DNA of 64,000 bases from the NCBI RefSeq assembly GCF_019799925.1, contig NZ_JABGCG010000003.1, positions 485,144 to 549,143 of the forward strand, given 5' to 3'. The DNA is from Blastococcus sp. CPCC 205250. Its GTDB lineage: Bacteria > Actinomycetota > Actinomycetes > Mycobacteriales > Geodermatophilaceae. Both the position numbers and the translations under genes were made by a program. Position 1 is the stretch's first letter. Each line of letters opens with the position of its first letter. Below are positions 50,716-58,740 of this stretch, piece by piece. The notes beneath the pieces are model-generated. The model was not told where the DNA came from. It saw only the letters and a program-made list of their open reading frames with translations, and ran no database searches.

Positions 50716-50756
50716 CGAGCGGCGTCGCGCTGCGCCGGGGAGCCGGCCCGCTCGCG

Positions 50757-50762
50757 TACCCT
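50757..50762 (+). promoter_or_regulatory. -10 element of the phosphatase gene
   Basis: TACCCT lies 47 nt before GTG 50810. A GGGGAGAGCAGG ribosome site is next to the start. Confidence 0.4.
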
Positions 50763-50809
50763 CCCTCCCGGTCCCTGCCGCAGCGGCCTGCGGACGAGGG
50801 GAGAGCAGG

Positions 50810-52279
50810 GTGAGCGCTTCGGCCGCGGACGGCCCCGTCCCCGCCTCGCTGGCGCCCCTCGTCGCCTCCCTGTCCGAGGCGCTCGCCGCGCACGGCGGCC
50901 CCCTCACGTGGCACCTCCGCCACCCGGTCACCGGCGCCCCGCTGACGGTCACCGCCGAGGCCACCGCCGACGGGCCGGCCGTGCGGCTGGACGCCGAGGG
51001 GACCACGGCCGACGGGCACCCCCTGGTCCCGGCCGGCCCGCTCGACGCGCTCTCCGGCAGCCTGGACGTCGCCGAGGCCGCCGGGCAGCTGGCCCGGCTC
51101 GTCGTCCCCGGGCTGGCCGACTGGGCGACGGTGACCGTCCTCGGGGAGGACGGCGCCCCGGCCCGGTCCGCGGTCGCGCACCGCTCCCCCCTACTCCTGC
51201 CCGACGTCGAGACCTACATCTCCCAGCGGGTCACCGCGCCGCGCGACCAGGCCTCGGTGACCGCGGCCCTGCGGTCGGGCGAGCCGGTGCAGATCCTCGC
51301 GATCGGCTCCGACCTCGGCCCCGAGGCCCAGCCCGACCCGGAGGTGCGGGCCGCCTGGCGCCGCCTGGACCCGACGTCGTCGCTGTTCGTGCCGCTCCAG
51401 GCGCGTGGCTCGGCCTTCGGGGTGCTGTCGCTGGTCAACAGCGGCGACCGCCCCGCGCACGGCGAGGCCGAGATCACCGCCGCCGTGGCCCTGGCCCGCC
51501 GCGCGGCGCTGGCCCTGGACAACGCCCGCCTGTACGAGCGGCAGCTCCAGGTGGCCGAGACCCTGCAGCACAGCCTGCTCACCCCGCCGCCGCAGCCCGC
51601 CGGCCTCGACATCGCCGTCCGCTACCGGCCGGCGAGCTCGCACGCCCTGGTGGGCGGTGACTGGTACGACGCCTTCGAGCAGCCCGACGGCGCCACGCTC
51701 CTGGTCATCGGCGACGTCGTGGGGCACAACGTCGAGGCCGCCTCCGCGATGGCCCAGCTGCGCAGCGCGGTCCGGACGCTGGCCTACGACCGCCCGGACA
51801 GCCCCGCCGGCACGCTCGAGCGGGTCGACCGGGTGCTGGCCGGCCTGCACGTGGGCACCCTCGCCACCGCCCTGGTCGCCCGGCTCGAGGCGCCGGGCGG
51901 CGACGGCAGCCGGGTGCTGCGCTGGTCCTCGGCCGGGCACCTGCCGCCGCTGCTGCTCCACCCGGACGGGCGCAGCCGGCTGCTCGAGACACCGGCCGAG
52001 CGGCTGCTGGGCATCGAGGAACCCACGCAGCGCACCGACCACGAGGCGGTCATCGCCCCGGGCGACACTGTCCTGCTGTGCACCGACGGGCTGGCCGAGG
52101 CCGGCCGCGTGGGCATCGACGAGGGGCTCGCCCGGATCGCCGCCGCGCTCGCCGACCTGGGGGCCCTACCCCCGGGCGCGCTGTGCGACCGGCTGCTCTC
52201 CCGGCTGGTCCCCGACCGCGCCGAGGACGACGTGGCGGTCCTGGCCGTGCGCTGCCTGCCGGTCGGCGTCGGCCCCTGA
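50810..52279 (+). CDS. GAF-domain SpoIIE/PP2C-type protein serine phosphatase
   Basis: A 489-aa signalling phosphatase. Residues about 95-245 are a GAF-like sensor (ASVTAALRSGEPVQILAIGSD, SLFVPLQARGSAFGVLSLV). Residues 250-485 are the PP2C domain with metal-binding Asp in LVGGDWYDAFEQPDG, IGDVVGHNVEAASAMAQLR and LLCTDGLAEAGRVG, ending RAEDDVAVLAVR. A coiled linker with LQVAETLQHSLLTP joins them, as in RsbU-type regulators of anti-sigma pathways. No partner anti-sigma or STAS gene is nearby. No membrane segments. Confidence 0.93.
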   Translation: MSASAADGPVPASLAPLVASLSEALAAHGGPLTWHLRHPVTGAPLTVTAEATADGPAVRLDAEGTTADGHPLVPAGPLDALSGSLDVAEAAGQLARLVVPGLADWATVTVLGEDGAPARSAVAHRSPLLLPDVETYISQRVTAPRDQASVTAALRSGEPVQILAIGSDLGPEAQPDPEVRAAWRRLDPTSSLFVPLQARGSAFGVLSLVNSGDRPAHGEAEITAAVALARRAALALDNARLYERQLQVAETLQHSLLTPPPQPAGLDIAVRYRPASSHALVGGDWYDAFEQPDGATLLVIGDVVGHNVEAASAMAQLRSAVRTLAYDRPDSPAGTLERVDRVLAGLHVGTLATALVARLEAPGGDGSRVLRWSSAGHLPPLLLHPDGRSRLLETPAERLLGIEEPTQRTDHEAVIAPGDTVLLCTDGLAEAGRVGIDEGLARIAAALADLGALPPGALCDRLLSRLVPDRAEDDVAVLAVRCLPVGVGP

Positions 52280-52321
52280 GGGTGCGGCGCGCGACGGTGC
52301 CGGACGGCGCGGTGCGTGCGC

Positions 52322-52382
52322 CGGTCAGCCCGGTCGCCCGGTCGCCCGCTCAGCCCGGTCGGCCCAGTCGGCCCGGTCAGCC
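52322..52382. repeat. Short 9-bp-period repeat
   Basis: A run of about seven imperfect copies of GCCCGGTCG/A between the phosphatase and the small minus-strand ORF. No function is assigned. Confidence 0.4.
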
Positions 52383-52610
52383 CGCGATGCGGGTGCACTC
52401 CGGGCAGCGCGCACCCTCGCCGACGCGGTGCCAGGCCAGGTCGGCCACGGCGCTGACCAGCTCTCCGCACTCGGCCGCGGCGAGGCCGTCGACCACCGGC
52501 CGGGACACCGCGTGCGCCCGGCCGACCACCCGGTCGGCGCCCGCGGCGCCGGGCCCCGGTCGTCCCGGGACGGCGGCGGGCGTGCCCGCCACGTACAGAT
52601 CGGCTCCCAT
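52377..52610 (-). CDS. Small hypothetical protein with C-terminal CxxC
   Basis: A 77-aa frame starting MGADLYVAGTPAAVPG and ending ARCPECTRIAG. Cys-Pro-x-Cys near the end could bind zinc or be redox-active, but a two-Cys site needs a partner. The middle has regular helix-forming sequence LAAAECGELVSAVADLAWHRV. The stop lies within the 9-bp repeats. No homologue is known to me. Confidence 0.5.
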   Translation of the reverse strand: MGADLYVAGTPAAVPGRPGPGAAGADRVVGRAHAVSRPVVDGLAAAECGELVSAVADLAWHRVGEGARCPECTRIAG

Positions 52611-52701
52611 GCGCGCACGATGCACGCCCGGGGGAACGGGCGGGTGTCGCCGGGGTGACGTCGCGGTGGCGCCGGGGCGGCCGTCCGGCGCCCGGCCGGG
52701 C

Positions 52702-52775
52702 ACCCGCCGGCGGACACGGCAGGGACACACCGGCGGACACGCCGGGGACCCGCCGGCGGACACGGACGGACGACC
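52702..52775. repeat. Three-copy 23-bp tandem repeat
   Basis: CCGGCGGACACG occurs at 52707, 52730 and 52753, exactly 23 bp apart, within longer similar units. It lies in the 234-bp gap before the universal stress gene. Confidence 0.7.
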
Positions 52776-52844
52776 CTTCCCGCGCCCCGCCCGGCGGAGG
52801 ACGCTGGAGTCGCACGGGGGCGAGCCCGACCCCGGAGGTGCGGC

Positions 52845-53759
52845 GTGACCCTGACCCCGACGAGTGCCCCGGCGGGTGCGCCCGCGCCCGCGGCCTCTCC
52901 CGCGGCCTCCCCCGCGCCGTCCGCCGTGGTGGTCGGCAGCGACGGCAGCGCGTGCGCGCTGGAGGCGGTGGGCTGGGCGACCGCGGAGGCCGCCCGCCGC
53001 GGGGCGACGCTGCGGATCGTCCGCGCCGCGCCCCACCTGCGCGCCGCGACCCCGGCGGGCGCCCCCGACGTCCGCGCCGCCCGGCGGCTGACGGCGACGG
53101 CCTACACCCGCGCCCGGCACACCGACCCGTCGGTCGTGACCACCACCGAGGTGGTGCCGGACGCGCCGGTGACCGCGCTGCTGCGCGCCGCGGAGGACGC
53201 GCAGTTGCTCGTGCTCGGCATCTCGACGACCGGCGCGGTCGACGAGCTGGTCCTGGCCCCGGTCGCCCAGCGGGTGGTCGCGGGCAGCCCCTGTCCGGTG
53301 GTCGTCGTGCCGCGGCGCGGGCCGGGGGTGGACCCCGACCGGCCCCTCGTGGCGGTGCTCGGGCTGGGCGCACCGGAGGACGACGAGCCGGTGGCGACCG
53401 CGGCGGCCGGGGCGGCGGCGCGCTGGGGCCGGCCGCTCACCGTCCTGCACGCCGGCGGCGAGCGTCCCGGCTGGACCGCCGACCCCGACGGGTGGTCGAC
53501 CCGGTACCCGCACGTCGACGCCTCCCACGCGCCGCTGTCCGGGGTCAGCGGGCGCAGGGTGCTCGCCGCCGCCGGTCCCACCCCGCTGCTGCTGCTCACG
53601 GCCGGCCACGGCGGGCTCCTGCACCGCCCGCTCGACGGCCTGCACCGCTGGCTGCTGCGGCACGGCACCTCCCCCGTGGAGCTCGTCCCGCCGGCCCGGG
53701 AGCCCGCGCGGCGGCCGGCCGCGGAGCCGCCGGACCGACCCCTCGCCGACGGCCCGTAA
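52845..53759 (+). CDS. Universal stress protein (two-domain)
   Basis: A 304-aa protein with tandem Usp-like domains. The first (residues about 24-155) starts SAVVVGSDGSACALEAVGWA and ends TTGAVDELVLAPVAQRVVAGSPCPVVVV, with the ATP-binding G-x2-G-x9-GS pattern. The second (about 165-290) is shorter and lacks the glycine loop. Tandem Usp proteins are common in actinobacteria under hypoxia or stress control. Its stop codon TAA overlaps the -10 of the next gene. Confidence 0.85.
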   Translation: MTLTPTSAPAGAPAPAASPAASPAPSAVVVGSDGSACALEAVGWATAEAARRGATLRIVRAAPHLRAATPAGAPDVRAARRLTATAYTRARHTDPSVVTTTEVVPDAPVTALLRAAEDAQLLVLGISTTGAVDELVLAPVAQRVVAGSPCPVVVVPRRGPGVDPDRPLVAVLGLGAPEDDEPVATAAAGAAARWGRPLTVLHAGGERPGWTADPDGWSTRYPHVDASHAPLSGVSGRRVLAAAGPTPLLLLTAGHGGLLHRPLDGLHRWLLRHGTSPVELVPPAREPARRPAAEPPDRPLADGP

Positions 53760-53762
53760 CCT
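53757..53762 (+). promoter_or_regulatory. -10 element overlapping a stop codon
   Basis: TAACCT begins with the stop codon of the universal stress gene and ends 7 nt before GTG 53770, which suggests a leaderless transcript. Confidence 0.45.
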
Positions 53763-53769
53763 CGGCGGG

Positions 53770-56643
53770 GTGAGCAGCGCAACCGCGACCGAGGCCCCGG
53801 AGCTCGCCGCGGCGCTGCGCCGTGCCGGCCTGGCCGACGTCGACGACTCGGGCCTGGCCCGTGCCCTCTACTCCTCCGACGGGTCGCTGTACCGGGTGCT
53901 CCCGCGCGCCGTGGTCCGCCCCCGCCACCCCGACGAGCTGGTCGCCGTCCTCGAGGTCTGCCGCGAGCTCGGCGTCCCGCTGACCGCGCGCGGCGCCGGC
54001 ACCTCGATCGCCGGGAACGCGGTGGGGCCGGGCGTCGTCGTGGACACCAGCCGGTACCTGAACCGGGTGCGCTCGATCGACGCCGAGGCGCGCACGGCGA
54101 CGGTCGACCCGGGCGTCGTGCAGGCCGCGCTGCAGGCGGCGGCCCGGCCGCACGGGCTGCGCTTCGGGCCGGACCCCAGCACGCACAACCGCTGCACCGT
54201 CGGCGGGATGATCGGCAACAACGCCTGCGGCTCGCGGGCGCTGGGCTACGGCCGCACGTCGGACAACGTCGTCGGCCTGGACGTCGTCACGGGCGGGGGC
54301 GAGCGGCTCGCCCTCGGCACCGCGGGCAGCGCCGTCCCCACGTCACCGACGCTGGACCGGCTGCGGGCCCTCGTCGCCGGTGACCTGGCGGCGATCCGCA
54401 CCGAGCTGGGCCGCTTCGGCCGGCAGGTGTCGGGCTACTCGCTGGAGCACCTGCTGCCCGAGCGCGGCTTCGACGTCTCGCGGGCGCTGGTGGGCAGCGA
54501 GGGCACGCTCGCCCTCGTGCTCGGCGCGACGGTCCGCCTGGTCACCGACGCCCCGTTCCGCGGGCTGGTCGTGCTCGGCTACCCCTCCATGGCAGAGGCG
54601 GCCGACGCCACCCCCGGGCTGCTCCCGCACGAGCCGACGGCGGTCGAGGGCCTCGACGAGCGGATCGTGCAGCGGCTGCGCGACGTCCCCGCGGCGACGG
54701 TGCCGGAGCTGCCGCGCGGCAACGGCTGGCTCATCGTCGAGCTGACCGGCGACTCGGTGGCCGAGGTCCAGGCCAAGGCGAGGGGCGTCCTCGCCGACGC
54801 CGGCGCCGTGGACTCCCTCGTGGTCACCGACGTCGCCGAGGCCGCCGCCATCTGGCGCATCCGCGAGGACGGCGCGGGCCTGGCCGCGCGCACGTCCGAC
54901 GGGCGCCCGGCGCACGCCGGGTGGGAGGACGCCGCCGTGCCGGTCGAGGCGCTGGGCACCTACCTGCGGGAGTTCGACGCGCTGCTGGAGGAACACTCGC
55001 TGCAGGGCGTGCCCTACGGCCACTTCGGCGACGGCTGCGTGCACGTGCGGATCGACTTCCCCTTCGGCCGCGAGCCCGACCGCGGCCGCGAGGCCTACCG
55101 GTCGTTCGTCACCGACGCCGCGGCGCTCGTGGCCCGGCACGGCGGGTCGATCTCCGGCGAGCACGGCGACGGCCGCGCCCGGGGCGAGCTGCTGGCCAGC
55201 ATGTACTCCGGCCGGGTGCTCTCGCTGTTCGAGCGGGTCAAGGCGGCGTTCGACCCCGACGACGTCCTCAACCCCGGGGTGCTGGTGCGCCCGGCGCCGG
55301 TGGACGCCGACGTGCGGGTCGCCGCGGCGCCGCGCCTGACCACCGGCCTGGCGCTGGCGTACCCGCACGACGGCGGCGACTTCTCCAACGCCGTGCACCG
55401 CTGCACCGGCGTCGGCAAGTGCCGGGCCGACCTGTCGGCGTCCGGCGCGGTGATGTGCCCGTCGTTCGTCGCCACGCGGGAGGAGAAGGACAGCACCCGC
55501 GGCCGGGCCCGGGTGCTGCAGGAGATGATCGCCCCCGGCGGCCCGGTCACCGGCTGGCGCTCGCCGGAGGTGCACGAGGCCCTCGACCTGTGCCTGTCCT
55601 GCAAGGGCTGCTCGCGCGACTGCCCCACCGGCGTGGACATGGCCGCCTACAAGTCCGAGGTCCTGCACCAGAGCTACCGCCGGCGGCTGCGCCCGCGGTC
55701 GCACTACGTGCTGGGCCGGCTGCCGTTCTGGTCGGACCTGGCCGCGCGCACCCCGCGCCTGGCCAACGCCGTCATGACCTCCCGGCTCGGCGGCCGGCTG
55801 GCGAAGTGGACCGCCGGGGTCGACCAGCGGCGCTCGCTGCCGGCGTTCTCGCCGCGCACCTTCCGCGCCGACTGGGCGGCCCGCCCGGCCGCCCGGCACG
55901 ACGGACCGCCGGTCGCGCTGTGGGTGGACTCGTTCACCGACCACTTCGCGCCGTCGGTCGCGCACGCCGCCGTCGCCGTCCTGGAGGACGCCGGTTACCG
56001 GGTGCAGGTGCCCGGCGCGGACACCTGTTGCGGGCTGACCTGGATCACCACCGGCCAACTGGACGCCGCCCGCCGGGTCGTCGGCTCGACCGTCGCCGCT
56101 CTGGCGCCGCTGGCGACCGCCGGGGTGCCGATCGTCGGCGTGGAGCCCTCGTGCACCGCGGTGCTGCGCGGCGAGGCGAAGGACCTGGTGCCCGGCGCGG
56201 AGGCCGAGGCGGTCGCGGAAGCCACCCGGACGCTGGCCGAGCTGCTGCGCGACACCCCCGGCTGGACGCCCCCGGACCTCACGGGGCTGCCCGTGGTGGC
56301 CCAGCCGCACTGCCACCACCACGCGACCATGGGGTGGACGACGGACGAGACGCTGCTGCGCGACGCCGGCGCGCAGGTGCAGCGTCTCGGCGGGTGCTGC
56401 GGCCTGGCCGGCAACTGGGGCGTGGAGAAGGGCCACCACGACGTCTCGGTCGCCATCGCCGAGCACCAGCTGCTCCCCGCGGTGGCGGCGCTGCCCGAGG
56501 ACGGCGTGGTGCTGGCCGACGGCTTCTCCTGCCGCACGCAGCTCGACGACCTCGCCGGCCGCCGGGGGCTGCACCTGGCCGAGCTGCTGGCGCAGCGCCT
56601 GCCGGACCCGGCGCGACCGGGAGCTGTCGTCCCCCGTCCGTAG
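53770..56643 (+). CDS. FAD-binding and Fe-S-binding oxidoreductase (D-lactate dehydrogenase-like, GlpC-fused)
   Basis: A 957-aa fusion. Residues 1-520 are an FAD-linked oxidase: PCMH domain with PLTARGAGTSIAGNAVGPG and RCTVGGMIGNNACGSRALGYG, then a C-terminal FAD-oxidase domain with GEHGDGRARGELL. Residues 540-640 hold two [4Fe-4S] motifs (CTGVGKCRAD...CPSF, CLSCKGCSRDCPTG). The rest carries two CCG-type modules (DTCCGLTW and GGCCGLAGNWG). The fusion oxidises 2-hydroxy acids such as D-lactate or glycolate and passes electrons to the quinone pool. It appears leaderless. Confidence 0.93.
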   Translation: MSSATATEAPELAAALRRAGLADVDDSGLARALYSSDGSLYRVLPRAVVRPRHPDELVAVLEVCRELGVPLTARGAGTSIAGNAVGPGVVVDTSRYLNRVRSIDAEARTATVDPGVVQAALQAAARPHGLRFGPDPSTHNRCTVGGMIGNNACGSRALGYGRTSDNVVGLDVVTGGGERLALGTAGSAVPTSPTLDRLRALVAGDLAAIRTELGRFGRQVSGYSLEHLLPERGFDVSRALVGSEGTLALVLGATVRLVTDAPFRGLVVLGYPSMAEAADATPGLLPHEPTAVEGLDERIVQRLRDVPAATVPELPRGNGWLIVELTGDSVAEVQAKARGVLADAGAVDSLVVTDVAEAAAIWRIREDGAGLAARTSDGRPAHAGWEDAAVPVEALGTYLREFDALLEEHSLQGVPYGHFGDGCVHVRIDFPFGREPDRGREAYRSFVTDAAALVARHGGSISGEHGDGRARGELLASMYSGRVLSLFERVKAAFDPDDVLNPGVLVRPAPVDADVRVAAAPRLTTGLALAYPHDGGDFSNAVHRCTGVGKCRADLSASGAVMCPSFVATREEKDSTRGRARVLQEMIAPGGPVTGWRSPEVHEALDLCLSCKGCSRDCPTGVDMAAYKSEVLHQSYRRRLRPRSHYVLGRLPFWSDLAARTPRLANAVMTSRLGGRLAKWTAGVDQRRSLPAFSPRTFRADWAARPAARHDGPPVALWVDSFTDHFAPSVAHAAVAVLEDAGYRVQVPGADTCCGLTWITTGQLDAARRVVGSTVAALAPLATAGVPIVGVEPSCTAVLRGEAKDLVPGAEAEAVAEATRTLAELLRDTPGWTPPDLTGLPVVAQPHCHHHATMGWTTDETLLRDAGAQVQRLGGCCGLAGNWGVEKGHHDVSVAIAEHQLLPAVAALPEDGVVLADGFSCRTQLDDLAGRRGLHLAELLAQRLPDPARPGAVVPRP

Positions 56644-56646
56644 CCT
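56641..56646 (+). promoter_or_regulatory. -10 element overlapping a stop codon
   Basis: TAGCCT starts with the TAG stop of the FAD/Fe-S gene and ends 7 nt before ATG 56654. Confidence 0.45.
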
Positions 56647-56653
56647 GCCCGGC

Positions 56654-57037
56654 ATGACCACTGGACCGGCGATCACCCTCGGCGCCGTGAACGTCGAGGC
56701 CGAGGACCCCCGTGCGCTGGCGGGCTTCTGGGCACGGTTGCTCGGTGGCGCCGTGCAGGGCGGGGCCGACGACCACGCCTTCCTCGCCCCGCGGGAGCCG
56801 GGCGGCCTGGCGATGTTCTTCCAGCTGCGCACCGAGCAGCGTCCCGAGCGCCAGGGCCAGCACCTGGACCTGACGGTGCCGTGGGGCTCCCGCCGCGCGG
56901 AGGTCGACCGGGCGGTCGGGCTCGGGGCGACGCACCGGTGGGACGTCCTCGACGAGGTGCCCTGGGTGCAGTGGTCGACCCTGGCCGACCCGGAGGGCAA
57001 CCTGTTCTGCATCGCGGAGCACCCGCCGGCGGACTGA
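56654..57037 (+). CDS. Small VOC family protein (glyoxalase-like)
   Basis: A 127-aa single-module VOC protein. It starts ITLGAVNVEAEDPRALAGFWARLLGG, has AMFFQLRTEQ and ends VQWSTLADPEGNLFCIAEH. This is the Glyoxalase-6 type. His and Glu ligands are not complete, so enzymatic function is unclear. The whole gene is covered on the other strand by the extended C-terminus of the sensor kinase frame. ATG is 7 nt after its -10, so leaderless. Confidence 0.82.
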   Translation: MTTGPAITLGAVNVEAEDPRALAGFWARLLGGAVQGGADDHAFLAPREPGGLAMFFQLRTEQRPERQGQHLDLTVPWGSRRAEVDRAVGLGATHRWDVLDEVPWVQWSTLADPEGNLFCIAEHPPAD

Positions 57038-58577
57038 GCCGCTGGAGCACGAGGACGGCGGGGTCCCTCGACGGCGGCGCGGCGCCGGCCGGGGTGTCGT
57101 CCTCGGGCTCGTCCTCGTCGGGCTCGACGACGGTGACCGGCGGCAGCCGCACGGTGACCACGGTCCGGCCCGGGCGGCTGTCCACGTCCACGGCGCCGCT
57201 GTGGGCGGTGACCACCGCCTGCACGATGGCCAGGCCCCGCCCGGTGCTGCCGCTGGCCCGCGACCGGGACGCGTCGCCGCGGACGAAGCGCTCGAACACC
57301 CCGGGGCGCAGCTCCGCGGGGATGCCGGGGCCGTCGTCGACCACCTGCAGCACGGCGGCGCCGTCCTCGGCGCGCAACCGGGTCGTGGCCGTCGTCCCCG
57401 CCGGCGTGCGGGTGCGCACGTTGGCCAGCAGGTTGGTGAGGACCTGGTGCAGCCGGGCGCCGTCGCCGGCGACGAGGACCGCGGCCGACGGCAGGTCGAC
57501 CCGCCACGCGTACCCGGGCCCGGCGGCGTGGGCGTCGCTGACCGCGTCGAGCACGGTCGCGGTGAGGTCGACGGTGCCCGGCACGATCTCCCGGCCGGCG
57601 TCCAGGCGGGCGAGCAGCAGCAGGTCGTCGACGAGGCCGGACATCCGCACCGCCTCGGCCTCCACCCGGCGCAGGGAGCGGTCGGCGTCCTCGGGCAGCT
57701 CGGTCGTGCGGCGCAGCAGCTCGCCGTAGCCGCGGATGGACGTGACGGGCGTGCGCAGCTCGTGGCTGGCGTCGGCGACGAACCGCCGCAGCCGGGTCTC
57801 CGAGATCTGGCGGGCCGCCATCGCGCCCTCGACCGAGTCCAGCAGCCGGTTGAGCGCCGCACCGACCCGACCGACCTCGGTGCGGGGGTCGGTGTCGCCG
57901 GCGGGCACGCGATCGGCCAGCCGCACCGCACCGGAGGCCAGCGGCAGCTCGGCCACCCTCCCGGCGGTGGCGGCGACCCGGTGCAGGGGCCGCAGCGTCC
58001 GGCCGATCACCAGGTACGCCGCCGCGCCGGCGGCGACCAGCCCGAGCAGCCCGGCGAGGACCTCGACGGCGACCAGCCGCAGCAGCGCGGTCCGCACCGG
58101 CCCGAGCGGCAGGCCGGTCACCAGCACGGTGCCGTCGCCGGTCGTGCTGGCGACGACGCGGTAGTGGCCGAGGGCGCCCAGGTCGACGGTGTGCGGGTCG
58201 CCGTCGGCCGGGACGCCGGCGAGGACGGCGGCCTGACGAGCGGTCAGCGCCCGGTCGTCGCCGTCGGCACCGATGACCGCCGCCGCGTCCACCACGCCGT
58301 CGGTGATGCTGGCACCGAGCGTGCCGTCGCCCTGGCCGGGCGCGAGCAGGAAGCCGGGCCCGCCGTCGCCGGCGGCGTCGTCCCAGGGCACCTGGTCCGC
58401 GTGCGTGGAGCGCTCGTCGGCCGCGGCGAGCCGCGCGTCGACCTCGCCGACCAGCTCGCTGCGCAGCGCGGTGGTGGCCGCGACGCCCACGACCGCCAGC
58501 ACGACGGCCAGCGGGACCAGGAAGGCGCACAGCAGCCGGGTCCGCAGGGAGAGCCGGCGGGCGGACGGGCGTCGCAT
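56673..58577 (-). CDS. Sensor histidine kinase with long C-terminal extension
   Basis: The kinase portion (residues 1-480) is complete. It has TM1 at 15-37, an extracellular domain to about 160, TM2 at 165-192, HAMP (193-250), phospho-acceptor His272 in DASHELRTP, N-box (TNLLANVR), G1 (VDDGPGIP) and G2 (GSTGRGLAIV). After residue 480 comes an acidic stretch and then about 120 Pro/Arg/Gly-rich residues read antisense through the convergent VOC gene to a stop at 56673. Kinases of this type usually end near residue 490. No response regulator lies nearby, so it is an orphan. Confidence 0.85.
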   Translation of the reverse strand: MRRPSARRLSLRTRLLCAFLVPLAVVLAVVGVAATTALRSELVGEVDARLAAADERSTHADQVPWDDAAGDGGPGFLLAPGQGDGTLGASITDGVVDAAAVIGADGDDRALTARQAAVLAGVPADGDPHTVDLGALGHYRVVASTTGDGTVLVTGLPLGPVRTALLRLVAVEVLAGLLGLVAAGAAAYLVIGRTLRPLHRVAATAGRVAELPLASGAVRLADRVPAGDTDPRTEVGRVGAALNRLLDSVEGAMAARQISETRLRRFVADASHELRTPVTSIRGYGELLRRTTELPEDADRSLRRVEAEAVRMSGLVDDLLLLARLDAGREIVPGTVDLTATVLDAVSDAHAAGPGYAWRVDLPSAAVLVAGDGARLHQVLTNLLANVRTRTPAGTTATTRLRAEDGAAVLQVVDDGPGIPAELRPGVFERFVRGDASRSRASGSTGRGLAIVQAVVTAHSGAVDVDSRPGRTVVTVRLPPVTVVEPDEDEPEDDTPAGAAPPSRDPAVLVLQRLSPPAGAPRCRTGCPPGRPGSTTAPRAPRRGRPTGASPRARPPGRPPRGGSPTAPSGPGAGPGARDAARCAAGRTSPGRPAPAGRGRRGRRPRPARRHRATVPRSPPAHGGPRPRRSRRRG

Positions 58578-58740
58578 GTCCCCACGGTCGGCCCCTCCCC
58601 TGCGCGCACCCTGCACGTCCCCGGGGAGCTGCGTGGACGGCCCGCCGCCGATCCTGGGAGTCGCCTGTGCGTCGCGACGTCCGGACGGCGGACCGGCGCG
58701 CCCCGGGTCAGACTCCCCGGGAACGGAGCAGGGGGACGCC

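Noticed and set aside
54343..58530. A 1395-codon open frame on the minus strand
   Set aside because: It is antisense to the FAD/Fe-S gene and out of frame with the sensor kinase. Composition is Arg/Gly/His-rich without any domain, as expected for an antisense frame in GC-rich DNA.
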